Source of the DNA: JAICTV01 sp035634055
GTDB taxonomy: Bacteria; Planctomycetota; Phycisphaerae; Tepidisphaerales; Tepidisphaeraceae
Assembly (NCBI GenBank): GCA_035634055.1
Contig: DASQDR010000159.1
Coordinates: forward strand, 1 to 31,235
Length of the DNA stretch: 31,235 nt
Reading direction: 5' to 3'
Made by a program: the position numbers and the translations under genes. This document shows, one piece after another, positions 14,604-23,176 of the stretch; the first letter of the stretch is position 1, and every line of letters begins with the position of its first letter. The notes beneath the pieces were generated by a model. The model searched no databases. It saw nothing but the letters and a program-made list of their open reading frames with translations, and was not told the origin of the DNA.

Positions 14604-15749
14604 TCAGGCCGTTGCCACCTTCGTCAGCTTGCCCGCCTGGTCGCGCTTGAGCAGCGGCTCGGTGGTCGGCGTGCCGTCCCAGTCGAGCCAGCGGTAATTT
14701 TCGTAGTCGAACAGCCGGCACGTGCGCAGGGTGTGGAAGTAACCGCCGATCGTGAAGGGGAAGACGATCAGGTCGCCGGCGTAGGCGTGCTCGAGGTCCT
14801 TCTGCGCGTCTTCCAGGTTGTACAGCGGGATGCGCGGGTCCACGTGGTGGGCGGTGTGCTCCATGATGTTGTGCAAGATCAGCTCCACCGGCCGCGGCAG
14901 CTCGACGTGCACCACGCTCTGGATCTGCCCGGCGTAGAACGTCCAGTCCTTCTCGTTGCCGTACCACGGCACCTGCGGGTGCGTGTGGTGCTGGAAGACG
15001 ATGAACCCCATCAACCAGTTCCACAGGACGAACGGGATGATCACCCCGAGCATCACCAGCGCGGCGGTCACGAGCCACCAGTTGCTCCCCAGGCCGGTGC
15101 GGTCGGTGAAGAAGGTGACGACCACGATCTGGAGGATGGAGAAGCCCACCACGCTCAGCCGGTCCGCCCAGAACAGGCGGTTGGTGGCGGCGGTCTTCAC
15201 CTTCGCCTGAGTCATGCCGAACTTCACCCACATCTCGACCATGTAGTAAGGCCCGACGCCCCACCACGTGCGGTACATCCGCTGCATCCATCGCCCGAGC
15301 GGCGAGAGCGCGTCGTACTCGCTCTTGGAGAGCGGCGTCCAGACCAGGTCCTTGGACTTCACGTTGGTCCACCCGTGGTGAAGCCCGTTGTGGCCGTAGT
15401 CCCACACGGCGTAGGCGTGCCAGCCGGGCAGCATCGCCAGCCGGCCGAGCGTCTTGTTGACCCATGATCTCGGCGTCAGCGCCTGGTGGCAGGCGTCGTG
15501 GCCGATGATGAAGAGCATCGGGATCGCCGCCGTCAGCACCGCCGCCGACGCAATCTTCAGCCCCCACCCGTCCAGTGCCAGAAAGCCCCAGTACCCCAGC
15601 AGGTACGGCGCCATCGAGACCACGAAGAGCATCACGCCCTTCAGCATCGACTTGGCGCGGGCGCGCTCGTCGAAGTTGGCGCGGATCTCCTTGACGCCGG
15701 GGACGGTGACAATTTCGGGTCCAACGGATTGGGCGGAGGAGAGCGTCAC
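14604..15749 (-). CDS. Membrane fatty acid desaturase
   Basis: 381 residues. It has the three histidine clusters of the membrane di-iron desaturase family: HDACH (84-88), HNGLHH (120-125) and HTAHH (298-302), plus an additional HHTH at 254-257. Hydrophobic pairs precede and follow the first two boxes (about 37-80 and 200-250). The family uses O2 and an electron donor to introduce double bonds in acyl chains or to modify carotenoids; the regiospecificity is not evident. The first codon is GTG at 15749; the next Met in frame is at 34, within the first hydrophobic region, so GTG is preferred, although the ribosome binding site is weak. It lies 96 bases downstream of tRNA-Lys on the same strand and 51 bases before the MATE gene. 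Confidence 0.92.
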   Translation of the reverse strand: MTLSSAQSVGPEIVTVPGVKEIRANFDERARAKSMLKGVMLFVVSMAPYLLGYWGFLALDGWGLKIASAAVLTAAIPMLFIIGHDACHQALTPRSWVNKTLGRLAMLPGWHAYAVWDYGHNGLHHGWTNVKSKDLVWTPLSKSEYDALSPLGRWMQRMYRTWWGVGPYYMVEMWVKFGMTQAKVKTAATNRLFWADRLSVVGFSILQIVVVTFFTDRTGLGSNWWLVTAALVMLGVIIPFVLWNWLMGFIVFQHHTHPQVPWYGNEKDWTFYAGQIQSVVHVELPRPVELILHNIMEHTAHHVDPRIPLYNLEDAQKDLEHAYAGDLIVFPFTIGGYFHTLRTCRLFDYENYRWLDWDGTPTTEPLLKRDQAGKLTKVATA

Positions 15750-15845
15750 GGGTAAATCTCGCTACGAGGGGTGAAGAAGTTTCACGACCGAACTGACCGA
15801 CTCGCGCCGCCGACGCGACGCGGGCGGCGTGCGCGCGCGGGGAAG

Positions 15846-15918
<73 letters not shown>

Positions 15919-15935
15919 GATCGAGCGAGCGCATC

Positions 15936-15964
15936 ACTATAGGGCTCATCCGCCGGTCGCTCAA
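15936..15964 (-). promoter_or_regulatory. Promoter of tRNA-Lys
   Basis: On the minus strand TTGAGC (15964-15959), 17 bases, then TATAGT (15941-15936). Transcription would start roughly ten bases before the mature tRNA 5' end at 15918. Confidence 0.6.
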
Positions 15965-16048
15965 CGTGTCGCCTTCGCCGCCTCGCCGCGACCCGCCGGG
16001 GCACCGCTGCGCGGCGAGCGCGAGCGGGCCAATGCGCCGGTCGGACCC

Positions 16049-16054
16049 TACAAT
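16049..16054 (+). promoter_or_regulatory. -10-like box (TACAAT) just before recO
   Basis: TACAAT ends six bases before the recO ATG, so a transcript from it would begin at or beside the start codon. No clear -35 is found at 16-18 bases upstream. Confidence 0.45.
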
Positions 16055-16060
16055 TCGCCC

Positions 16061-16831
16061 ATGCCGCTGGCCCACGATCGATGCATCTGCCTGCGTAAGG
16101 TGGAGTACAGCGAGACCTCACAGATCCTGACCCTCTTCGGCCGAGAGCACGGCGTCGTCAAGGTCATTGCCAAGGGCGCGCACCGCACCACCAAGGCCGG
16201 GGCGAGCAAGTTCGGCGGCGGGATCGATTTGCTCGACCTCGGGCAGGCGGTCTTCACGCTCGACCTCGAGAAGAACATGGGGACCCTTACCGAGTGGTCG
16301 CTGGCAGAGGGCCACCTCGAGCTTCGCCGCAACCTGCGCGCGATGTACCTGGCGCAGTACGCGGCCGAGCTGGTCAGCTTCCTGATCGAGGAGCACGACC
16401 CGCACGCCGACCTGTTCGACCGCCTGGAGCAGACGCTGCTGGAGCTGGGGACCCCGCGTCAGGAAGAAACGTTCCTCGCGTTCGAGCTCGACCTGCTGCG
16501 CGAGACCGGCTACCTCGCCGAGCTGGCCGCGTGCGTGTCGTGCAGCTCGACCTTGAGCGAGCGCGAGCCGGCCTACTTCTCCCCGAACCGCGGGGGCGTC
16601 GTCTGCCGCAACTGCGAGGGCGTCATCCCCGACCGCCTGAGCGTGGACCAGCGCCTGCTGCGCATGGTGCAAACGATGCTGCGGCTGCCGAGAACCGCCG
16701 GTCAGGCGCAACGCCTTCCGCGCCTCAGCCGTTACCAGACCGACCCGATCAACCGCCTGCTCGCCGGCCACGTCGAGCACACGCTACAGCGCCGACTCCG
16801 CCTGCCCGCGTTTGTCCTCGACGGTGGATGA
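16061..16831 (+). CDS. recO: DNA repair protein RecO
   Basis: 256 residues, family-typical length. RecO anneals single strands and loads RecA with RecF/RecR in gap repair. The N-terminal OB fold is recognisable (residues 8-80: CLRKVEYSETSQILTLFGRE, then GVVKVIAKGAHR). The helical middle domain is followed by a zinc-binding knuckle CVSC (158-161) and CRNC (182-185), and the YFSPNRGGVVC segment is characteristic. Start ATG 16061, with a TACAAT box six bases upstream and no ribosome binding site, so it may be translated from a leaderless message. Upstream of the BamD-like gene on the same strand, with a 152-base gap that has its own promoter. Confidence 0.95.
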   Translation: MPLAHDRCICLRKVEYSETSQILTLFGREHGVVKVIAKGAHRTTKAGASKFGGGIDLLDLGQAVFTLDLEKNMGTLTEWSLAEGHLELRRNLRAMYLAQYAAELVSFLIEEHDPHADLFDRLEQTLLELGTPRQEETFLAFELDLLRETGYLAELAACVSCSSTLSEREPAYFSPNRGGVVCRNCEGVIPDRLSVDQRLLRMVQTMLRLPRTAGQAQRLPRLSRYQTDPINRLLAGHVEHTLQRRLRLPAFVLDGG

Positions 16832-16948
16832 TGCGGGATTCCGAGGTGAAGACGTGACAGGGTGATCAAGACAAGCGGCTCCTGCGCCTTTGTCACCTTG
16901 TCGCCCCGTCACCCCGCCACCCCGGATCCCTCCACCCTGTCGATCCGC

Positions 16949-16976
16949 TTGTGACCGTCGGGCTCGCCGATACAAT
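16949..16976 (+). promoter_or_regulatory. Promoter of the BamD-like gene with near-zero leader
   Basis: TTGTGA (16949-16954), 16 bases, TACAAT (16971-16976), then seven bases to the ATG at 16984. This predicts a leaderless transcript. Confidence 0.5.
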
Positions 16977-16983
16977 CCGGCGG

Positions 16984-18075
16984 ATGCCCAAGGCGCTGCT
17001 GTCGGCCGTCGTTCTGCTCCTCGCGTGGTGCTGCGCCGGGCCCGCGCGGGCGGCGGAGCCGCGGACGTGGGAGTTCGCCGGCAACGGGCAGTGGCCGCAG
17101 GTTCAAGCGCCCGGCCCGACGACCGCCGCGTCCACCACCGCGCCGGCGGCGGTCTCGGCGCCGCAACTGGATCGCGCCGAAGCGCTGCTGACCGGCGGCT
17201 CCAACCGCGCTGCCGAGAAGCTCACCATCCGCTGGCTCAAGGCGAACAAACGCCACCCGCAGCGCGACCGCGCGCTCTACCTCGTCGCCCGCGCGCTCTA
17301 CCAGTACGGCAACCGCATCCGCGCCTTCTACTACTGCGACGAGCTGCTCGACACCTACCCCGAGAGCCGCTTCTACTATCCCGCGCTCGAGCTTCAGTAC
17401 GCGATCGCCGACCGATACCTCAACGGCTACAAGCGGCGCTGGCTCGGCGTGCCGACGTGGCACGCGTACGAGGAGGCGGTCGAGATGCTCTTCCGCGTGC
17501 AGCAGCGCTCGCCGGGCTCGCCGCTGGCGGAAAAGTCGCTGCTGCGGACCGCCGACTTCTACTTTGCCGATGCTCAGTACGACTTCGCCGGCGACACCTA
17601 CGCCGCCTACATCCGCTCCTACGGCCGCAGCCCGGAGATCCCGCGGGCGCGATTGCGGCAGGCGCTGTCGTCGTACGCGCAGTTCCGCGGGCCGCGGTTC
17701 GACGCCACGCCGGTGATCGACGCCCGCGAGCAGCTTCGCTCGCTGGCGGCGACGTACCCGGAGCTCGCGCGGGAGGAAAACGTCCCGGCCCTGCTGGAGC
17801 GCATCGACCGCGACTTGGCCCGCAAGCTCTACCTGACCGGCGACTTCTACCGCCGGACCAACGAGCCCCGCGGGGCCGCCTATACCTTCAAGTACCTCGC
17901 CAAGGCGTTCCCGCAGATGCCCGAGGGACAGCGGGCGCAGGACGCGCTGCGCAAGCTGCCTCAGTGGGCGGTCGCGCAGGCGCCCGACCCGGCGGTGATG
18001 CCGGAGTTCGCACCCGGCACCCCGCCGCTCGAACCGCCGCGAATGGTGCCGGCCGAACGAACGCGGGCAAGGTAG
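16984..18075 (+). CDS. BamD-like TPR outer-membrane assembly protein
   Basis: 363 residues. MPKALLSAVVLLLAWCCAGPARAAEP is a signal peptide, probably cut after ARA; there is no proper lipobox, unlike classical BamD. Residues about 60-330 consist of helical TPR-type repeats: RAEALLTGGSNRAAEKLTIR, ALYLVARALYQYGN.IRAFYYCDELLDTYPES.FYYPALE, and a later KYLAKAFPQMPEGQRAQDAL. The AFYYCDELLDTYPES segment, followed by repeats spaced about 36 residues apart, resembles BamD/YfiO, which helps insert beta-barrel proteins in the outer membrane. The C-terminus is Pro-rich. The GTG at 16951 is rejected because it would place the start before the -10 box. The LptE-like gene follows after 12 bases, supporting an envelope-assembly role. 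Confidence 0.75.
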   Translation: MPKALLSAVVLLLAWCCAGPARAAEPRTWEFAGNGQWPQVQAPGPTTAASTTAPAAVSAPQLDRAEALLTGGSNRAAEKLTIRWLKANKRHPQRDRALYLVARALYQYGNRIRAFYYCDELLDTYPESRFYYPALELQYAIADRYLNGYKRRWLGVPTWHAYEEAVEMLFRVQQRSPGSPLAEKSLLRTADFYFADAQYDFAGDTYAAYIRSYGRSPEIPRARLRQALSSYAQFRGPRFDATPVIDAREQLRSLAATYPELAREENVPALLERIDRDLARKLYLTGDFYRRTNEPRGAAYTFKYLAKAFPQMPEGQRAQDALRKLPQWAVAQAPDPAVMPEFAPGTPPLEPPRMVPAERTRAR

Positions 18076-18087
18076 ACGGATTTCGCG

Positions 18088-18750
18088 ATGCTGAACCGCC
18101 GGGATCATCTTCAATGTCGCTTGGGGAGCCTGCCTGAGCTTCCGGGGCAGCCAGCCGCTCCAGATGTCTCCAGCGCGGGTTGCGGGCGCAACCCGGCAAA
18201 TCCGCCGAGCCCCCTCCTAGGGGTGATTCTCCTGCTGGCGCTGGCGGGCTGCGGGTACAACCGCGGTGACGCGTCGCAGGCGTCGACCACCGCCGCCAGC
18301 GGTGGCGCGGGCGGGTACCACTGGTCAAGCGTCTACCGTCAGGACGTCCGCACCGTGGCCGTGCCGATCTTCTCCAACAAGGACTTTCAGCGCGGCGTAG
18401 AGTTCAGCCTGACCAAGGCGATCGTCAACCAGATGGAAGCCAAGACGCCTTACAAGGTCGTGCCGCGCGAGCGGGCAGACTCGATCCTGGAAGGCGAGAT
18501 CGTTTCGGTGCGCGTCAACACGCTCAGCGAGGACCGCTTCAGCGCCATCCCGCAGGAGCAGTTGCTCGACATCACCGTCAACTTCACGTGGAAGGATCTG
18601 CGCACGGGAAAGATCCTGGTCTCCCGCCGCGGCTGGGAGCAGACGGCCACGTATTACCCGACGCTGGGCGAGGGCAGGTTTACCGGCACGCAGTCCGCGG
18701 CGGAGCGGCTCGCCCTGGCGATCGTGCAGGAATTGCAGTCGGACTGGTGA
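18088..18750 (+). CDS. lptE: LptE-like LPS-assembly lipoprotein
   Basis: 220 residues from ATG 18088. After lipobox LALAGC (Cys55) comes a short linker, and then the LptE-type domain: VRTVAVPIFSNKDFQRGVE, LTKAIVNQMEAKTPYKVVP, ADSILEGEIVSV, DITVNFTWKDLRTGKIL and a C-terminal AAERLALAIVQEL. LptE plugs the LptD barrel and helps deliver lipopolysaccharide to the outer surface. The signal peptide is odd: about 40 Pro/Gly/Cys-rich residues come before the hydrophobic core. Either the true start is a later non-ATG codon (a GTG at 18224 leaves almost no n-region) or the protein has an unusual leader. It follows the BamD-like gene by 12 bases, so the two are probably cotranscribed. Confidence 0.8.
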   Translation: MLNRRDHLQCRLGSLPELPGQPAAPDVSSAGCGRNPANPPSPLLGVILLLALAGCGYNRGDASQASTTAASGGAGGYHWSSVYRQDVRTVAVPIFSNKDFQRGVEFSLTKAIVNQMEAKTPYKVVPRERADSILEGEIVSVRVNTLSEDRFSAIPQEQLLDITVNFTWKDLRTGKILVSRRGWEQTATYYPTLGEGRFTGTQSAAERLALAIVQELQSDW

Positions 18751-19032
18751 CGGCGGCGATGGCGGCGCCGGCGGCATCGGCCCACCCCCTCGCCCGCTCG
18801 TCCCATCGGCCACCGGCTGATAAGACGTAACGATCGCGCCGCCTGGGCTCACGATGCCGGGGGACGCGGCTTTTAGGCGTGGAAATTGCCCGGGACGCAA
18901 CCGTATTATCTGTCGCGGCGTACCCGTTCCAGTAGTATGCATGGCGTTGCCCACCGACCCGTGTGGCGCCCGCTCGAACCGTAGCCTGACCGACCTCGCG
19001 CCGCGCACTCGTCCCGTAGGAAAGGGAGCGAC

Positions 19033-21078
19033 ATGTCCGAACAACGTCCCGACCGCCAGCCCAAGAAGAACGGCAGCAACCGGCCACCCGTCGCCAACGG
19101 CGGCATGCGCTTCGGTCGCGGGCTGTTCGGGTGGGTGCTGTTCATCGCGCTCGCGGTCATGCTGTTCATGCTGTTGAACAAGAACCAGGCACAGTACGCC
19201 CCGGTCGCCCTGAGCGACTTCTACAGCCAGCTCGAGCAGGACCACGTGGCCACCCTCACCATCGAGGGCGACAAGGTCCTCGGCGAATTCCGCGTGGAGC
19301 AGGGCGTCGGCCCCAAGGGGGAGAAGGTCGGCAAGTTCCAGACCGACCTCCCCACCGGCACCGCCAGCAGCTACGACTTCGTCAAGGACGTGCTGGCCAA
19401 GCGCGGCAGCGCCAAGGTGACGGTCGAGAACAACCAGAACCTGCTGCTCCAGTTCATCCTCCCGCTGATCCCCTGGCTGCTGATCTTCGGCTTCATCTGG
19501 TTCTTCGTCTTCCGCCAGCTCCGCAACAGCGCGGGCGCGGGCGGCATGCTCGGGAACTTCGGCCGCAGCCGCCACAAGATCACCTCCAAGGAACATACCA
19601 ACGTCACCTTCGAGGACGTCGCCGGCATCGAGGAGGCCAAGGAAGAGGTGATGGAGATTGTGGAGTTCCTCAAGAACCCCAAGAAGTTCCAGCGCCTCGG
19701 CGGGCGCATCCCGCGCGGGGTGCTGCTGGTCGGCGAGCCCGGCACCGGCAAGACGCTGCTCGCCAAGGCGATCGCCGGCGAGGCGGACGTGCAGTTCTTA
19801 TCCATCTCCGGCTCCGACTTCGTCGAGATGTTCGTCGGCGTCGGTGCATCCCGCGTCCGCGACCTGTTCAAGCAGGCCAAGGACAACTCGCCCTGCATCA
19901 TCTTCCTTGATGAGATCGACGCCGTCGGCCGACGCCGCGGCAGCGGGTTCTCGTCCGGCGGGCACGACGAGCGCGAGCAGACCCTTAACGCCATCCTCGT
20001 CGAGATGGACGGCTTCGACACCAACGACCAGGTCATCGTCGTCGCCAGCACCAACCGCGTGGACGTGCTGGATCCGGCGCTCACCCGCCCCGGGCGCTTC
20101 GATCGCCAGGTCTACGTCGGCCTGCCCGACGTGAAGGGTCGCCTGGATATCCTCAAGGTCCACAGCCGCAAGGTAAAGCTCGGCCCGAACGTGGACCTGC
20201 TCCGCCTCGCACGCGCGACGCCCGGATTCAGCGGCGCGGACCTGGCCGCCATCATCAACGAGGCGGCGCTGGGCGCCACCCTTGCCGGCAAGGAGTACAT
20301 CGAGCAGGACGACCTGGAGGAGTCTCGCGACAAGGTGCGCTTCGGCCGCGCCAACAAGAGCCGCGTGATGGACGAGAAGGAGAAGCTGGCGACCGCCTAC
20401 CACGAGGCCGGGCACGCCGTCGTCCAATGGCTGCTCCGCCCCGACGCCGACCCGATCCACAAGGTCACGATCATCCCCCGCGGCCGCGCGCTGGGCGCGA
20501 CCATGACCCTGCCGGAGAAGGACCGCTACAACTACTCCAAGCGCTGGTGCCTCGCGTTCATCAAGATGACCTTCGGCGGGCGGATCGCCGAGGAGATCTT
20601 CACCGGCGACATGAACTCCGGCGTCTACGGCGACATCCGCCAGGCCACCAGCATCGCGCGCAAGATGATCACCGAGTGGGGCATGAACGACCGCCTCGGC
20701 TTCGTCTTCTACGGCGAGGATGACAACAAGCCAAACTTCATGGGCTTCGGCGAGGCGCGCGAGTATTCCGAGGAGACCGCCAAGGTCATCGACGAGGAAG
20801 TCAAGAAGCTCATCGACCAGCTTTATGCCGAGACGCGGCAACTGCTCGAGGCCAACAAGGAGCGCGTCGAGGCGCTGGCCAAGGCGCTGATCAAGTACGA
20901 GACGCTCGACAGCCAGGACGTCGACCGCATCATGCGTGGCGACAACCTGACCAAGCCGACGGTCAGCGACCTGCTCGAGCGCGAGCAGCGCCGCCCGGGC
21001 ACCGTCATCCAGCCGAGCGACGAGAAGTCCCAACCCGACATCCAGCTCGGCGGCGGGCCGCTGCCGGCGCCGGGCTGA
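19033..21078 (+). CDS. ftsH: ATP-dependent zinc metalloprotease FtsH
   Basis: 681 residues. It is a hexameric inner-membrane AAA+ protease that degrades misassembled membrane proteins and regulatory factors. A polar N-terminus (1-28) is followed by TM1 (31-48), a periplasmic domain (about 50-135), TM2 (138-160), then the AAA module with Walker A GEPGTGKT (234-241), Walker B IIFLDE (289-294) and the second region of homology ending TRPGRFDRQV. The protease domain has HEAGH (457-461) and the third zinc ligand region MNSGVYGDIRQAT. Start ATG 19033 has GGAAAGGGAG before it. The preceding 282 bases hold no gene; TATTAT at 18904-18909 may be a -10. A strong terminator follows the stop. Confidence 0.98.
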   Translation: MSEQRPDRQPKKNGSNRPPVANGGMRFGRGLFGWVLFIALAVMLFMLLNKNQAQYAPVALSDFYSQLEQDHVATLTIEGDKVLGEFRVEQGVGPKGEKVGKFQTDLPTGTASSYDFVKDVLAKRGSAKVTVENNQNLLLQFILPLIPWLLIFGFIWFFVFRQLRNSAGAGGMLGNFGRSRHKITSKEHTNVTFEDVAGIEEAKEEVMEIVEFLKNPKKFQRLGGRIPRGVLLVGEPGTGKTLLAKAIAGEADVQFLSISGSDFVEMFVGVGASRVRDLFKQAKDNSPCIIFLDEIDAVGRRRGSGFSSGGHDEREQTLNAILVEMDGFDTNDQVIVVASTNRVDVLDPALTRPGRFDRQVYVGLPDVKGRLDILKVHSRKVKLGPNVDLLRLARATPGFSGADLAAIINEAALGATLAGKEYIEQDDLEESRDKVRFGRANKSRVMDEKEKLATAYHEAGHAVVQWLLRPDADPIHKVTIIPRGRALGATMTLPEKDRYNYSKRWCLAFIKMTFGGRIAEEIFTGDMNSGVYGDIRQATSIARKMITEWGMNDRLGFVFYGEDDNKPNFMGFGEAREYSEETAKVIDEEVKKLIDQLYAETRQLLEANKERVEALAKALIKYETLDSQDVDRIMRGDNLTKPTVSDLLEREQRRPGTVIQPSDEKSQPDIQLGGGPLPAPG

Positions 21079-21106
21079 TCGCGGCCCCGTTATTTCAGGA
21101 TCACCG

Positions 21107-21140
21107 TAGCCCCCGCCCCACCGGCGGGGGCTATTTTGTT
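21107..21140 (+). terminator. Rho-independent terminator of ftsH
   Basis: A perfect 11-base-pair stem (TAGCCCCCGCC / GGCGGGGGCTA) with a five-base loop (21107-21133), followed on the plus strand by TTTTGTT. Its right end overlaps the stop codon of the convergent membrane-protein gene. Confidence 0.9.
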
Positions 21141-22834
21141 GGCGCGGGGGCGACCATGTCGTCGCTCGTCGCCTGGAGCAGCACGGCGCCCGCGAGTCGA
21201 AGAACGGCGGCGGTGGCCCAGGCGGCGGCGGCCATCGACGCCGCGCCATACGCTGCCGCCACGATCAGCACCGTCCACGACCCGCGCAGTTCCGGCATGA
21301 ACTTCGACACCACGAACCCCAGCATCGACGTGCAGACGATCAGGACGATCGCGAAGCACAGCAGCCGGAACTGCCACGCCAGCCGCGGGAGGGCGCACCG
21401 CTCCGACAGCCGGGCCAGCACCACGTAGAGCAGCACCGTTACGGGTAGCTCCGTCCCGATCGTCACCGCCATGAAGATCTTGTTGCTGTAGCTCTCCGGA
21501 CCGTTGTAGCTGATGTGGGGATAGATGGCGGTGAAGGTGAGGGCCGCCCCGACCACCGTTACCGAAAGCGCTCGCACGGCCGCAGCCACGAAGGACCGTC
21601 GTTCGCCATGCAGCGGCATCGTGATCAGCCAGATGGCCAGGACGTTCAGCGCCAGGAGGGTGGTGCGAGCGACCAGTGGATCCCAGCGGTAGGTGAGCCT
21701 GTAGGTGAGGGCGGAGGTGCTGGCCCACATCTTCGGGCCCGGGTAGTTGACGAACGGCAGGTTGCCGGCGACGCCCTTACGAGCCGTAATCCACAGGGTC
21801 GATTCGTTGCCGAGCAGCATCACCACCAGCAGCAGGAGCAGCCCGCCGGCGACCAGCAGGGCGCGCCCCTGCCGCCCGCCCGCAAAGGCGGCCGCGGCGC
21901 GCAGCCGGCGCGTCCAGACCTTTCCGGACCGGACCGCTAGTTGCGCCGAGGGGAAGGCGATGCGGAAGTACGCCGCGGCGAGGCTGGCGACCGCCGCCGT
22001 CGCGGCGACCCCGACCAGCATCGCCACCGCCCCGTACGGCGCCGCGACCGCCAGCGCCAGGTGCTGCGACGGCTGCTTGCCGCGGATGCTGCCGATCCAC
22101 CACTGCGCGCCCAGCAGGATCGCGCCGGCGAGGATGACCAGCGGCACCCACCACGCCAGCCGGTCGAACGTCGCGCGTCGCTCGCGCCCGGGCACCTGCC
22201 GCGCCAGCCGGCGGAGGTAAAGGTACAGCAGTGCCGCCGCCGGCAACTCCACCGCCCCCACCAGCGCCTGCCGGTACGGCGGCAATTCGCTCGGCCAGAA
22301 TCCCTGGCTCGCCATCAACGTGCCGAACGCCGGGCCGAACAGCGCGACGCTCCCCCACCGCGTCATCAGTCGGAGCAACTGCTCGCGCCCCACGCGCGGC
22401 GACGGGCAGGGCGCGGTGATCAGCCAGATCGCCAGGAGGCTCAGCATCGCCGTGCGCGTGGCGGTCACGCCCGGCGCTTGCGGCCGCTCCCCGACCGAGC
22501 GCTGGAGCAGCGGCACCGCCCACAGCTTTGGCCCCGGCAGGTTCAGCAACGCGGCGCTGCCGCCAAAGCGATCAGCGGACGGCTGGATCAGCACGGAGCT
22601 GATGGCGATGGGCGTGAGCAGCACGAGCAGCAGCAGCCCGACAAAGACGCTGCGCCCCCACGCGACGTGCGGGCGAACGTCGATCGCCAGCGCGGCGGCG
22701 GACAAGTGCCCGCACTCGGGGCAAGGCAGCTCCGGCGGCAGCCCACGGAGCGAGTAGCCGCACTCGTCGCACCACGTCCCGCCGCGCGGGCGGGTGCGCG
22801 GGCGCACCGGGGGTAACAAAATCAGTTGCGACAC
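21131..22834 (-). CDS. Polytopic membrane protein with N-terminal zinc ribbon and internally duplicated membrane domain
   Basis: 567 residues from a GTG at 22834, chosen because AAGGAGG lies six bases before it; the frame also extends up to 23041 without a ribosome site. Residues 22-41 form a zinc ribbon (CDEC...CPEC) of a type common in planctomycete membrane proteins. Then come about a dozen hydrophobic segments in two halves that align at an offset of 265-266 residues: NLPGPKLWA (98-106) with NYPGPKMWA (363-371), LAIWLIT (134-140 and 399-405), and VELPAAALLY (195-204) with TELPVTVLLY (461-470). I do not recognise the family and see no catalytic motif; a transporter or sensor is possible. 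It is convergent with ftsH and shares that gene's terminator region. Confidence 0.8.
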   Translation of the reverse strand: MSQLILLPPVRPRTRPRGGTWCDECGYSLRGLPPELPCPECGHLSAAALAIDVRPHVAWGRSVFVGLLLLVLLTPIAISSVLIQPSADRFGGSAALLNLPGPKLWAVPLLQRSVGERPQAPGVTATRTAMLSLLAIWLITAPCPSPRVGREQLLRLMTRWGSVALFGPAFGTLMASQGFWPSELPPYRQALVGAVELPAAALLYLYLRRLARQVPGRERRATFDRLAWWVPLVILAGAILLGAQWWIGSIRGKQPSQHLALAVAAPYGAVAMLVGVAATAAVASLAAAYFRIAFPSAQLAVRSGKVWTRRLRAAAAFAGGRQGRALLVAGGLLLLLVVMLLGNESTLWITARKGVAGNLPFVNYPGPKMWASTSALTYRLTYRWDPLVARTTLLALNVLAIWLITMPLHGERRSFVAAAVRALSVTVVGAALTFTAIYPHISYNGPESYSNKIFMAVTIGTELPVTVLLYVVLARLSERCALPRLAWQFRLLCFAIVLIVCTSMLGFVVSKFMPELRGSWTVLIVAAAYGAASMAAAAWATAAVLRLAGAVLLQATSDDMVAPAPTK

Positions 22835-23176
22835 GAAACGCCTCCTTGCGTCAGGTATCGAACGCGGTCGAACGCCAGAGATGGGATGAACGCGGGGGAA
22901 TTTACCACCCGCTTGCGACCGCGGCGACAACGCTAAATCTGCGCGTGGCACCCAGCTTCTGAATCGCCGCAACCGCTCGCACGGAGCCTGCGTGTTCACC
23001 CCGTCCCAAACGGGACGGCCCGCGGACACGCATGTGACCACTTAAGGCAACCCAGCGCACCAAGCGACCGCGCCATTGCCGGCCGGCCGTCCCGAATCGG
23101 GGACACTTTCGTCCTCCGTGGCCGAACGTACAATCCGCCCGTCCCCGTCACCTCGAACCGGAGAGAGAGCCCGCGC
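22835..23176. other. Divergent intergenic region with small hairpins and a -10-like box
   Basis: About 340 bases lie between the duplicated membrane protein and the NHL protein, with no credible gene. It holds a hairpin CCGTCCC-AAAC-GGGACGG (23001-23018) and a related GTCCC/GGGAC pair near 23088-23104. TACAAT at 23129-23134 could be the -10 for the NHL gene, with a leader of about 36 bases. The ribosome binding site of the leftward gene is AAGGAGG at 22841-22847. Confidence 0.6.

Noticed and set aside
13047..15467. Open frame of about 800 codons on the plus strand
   Set aside because: It is antisense to the MATE and desaturase genes, which have clear family motifs. Its composition (His, Asp, Arg, Ala, Val) is that of a GC-rich antisense shadow.
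15805..15829. Terminator of the tRNA-Lys gene
   Set aside because: It is a 7-base-pair GC stem with an 11-base loop and no U tract; read-through into the desaturase gene cannot be excluded.
16856..16942. GACAGGGTG/CACCCTGTC pair between recO and the BamD-like gene
   Set aside because: The arms are short and interleaved with a second crossing pair; it looks like GTCACC-type intergenic simple sequence rather than a defined site.
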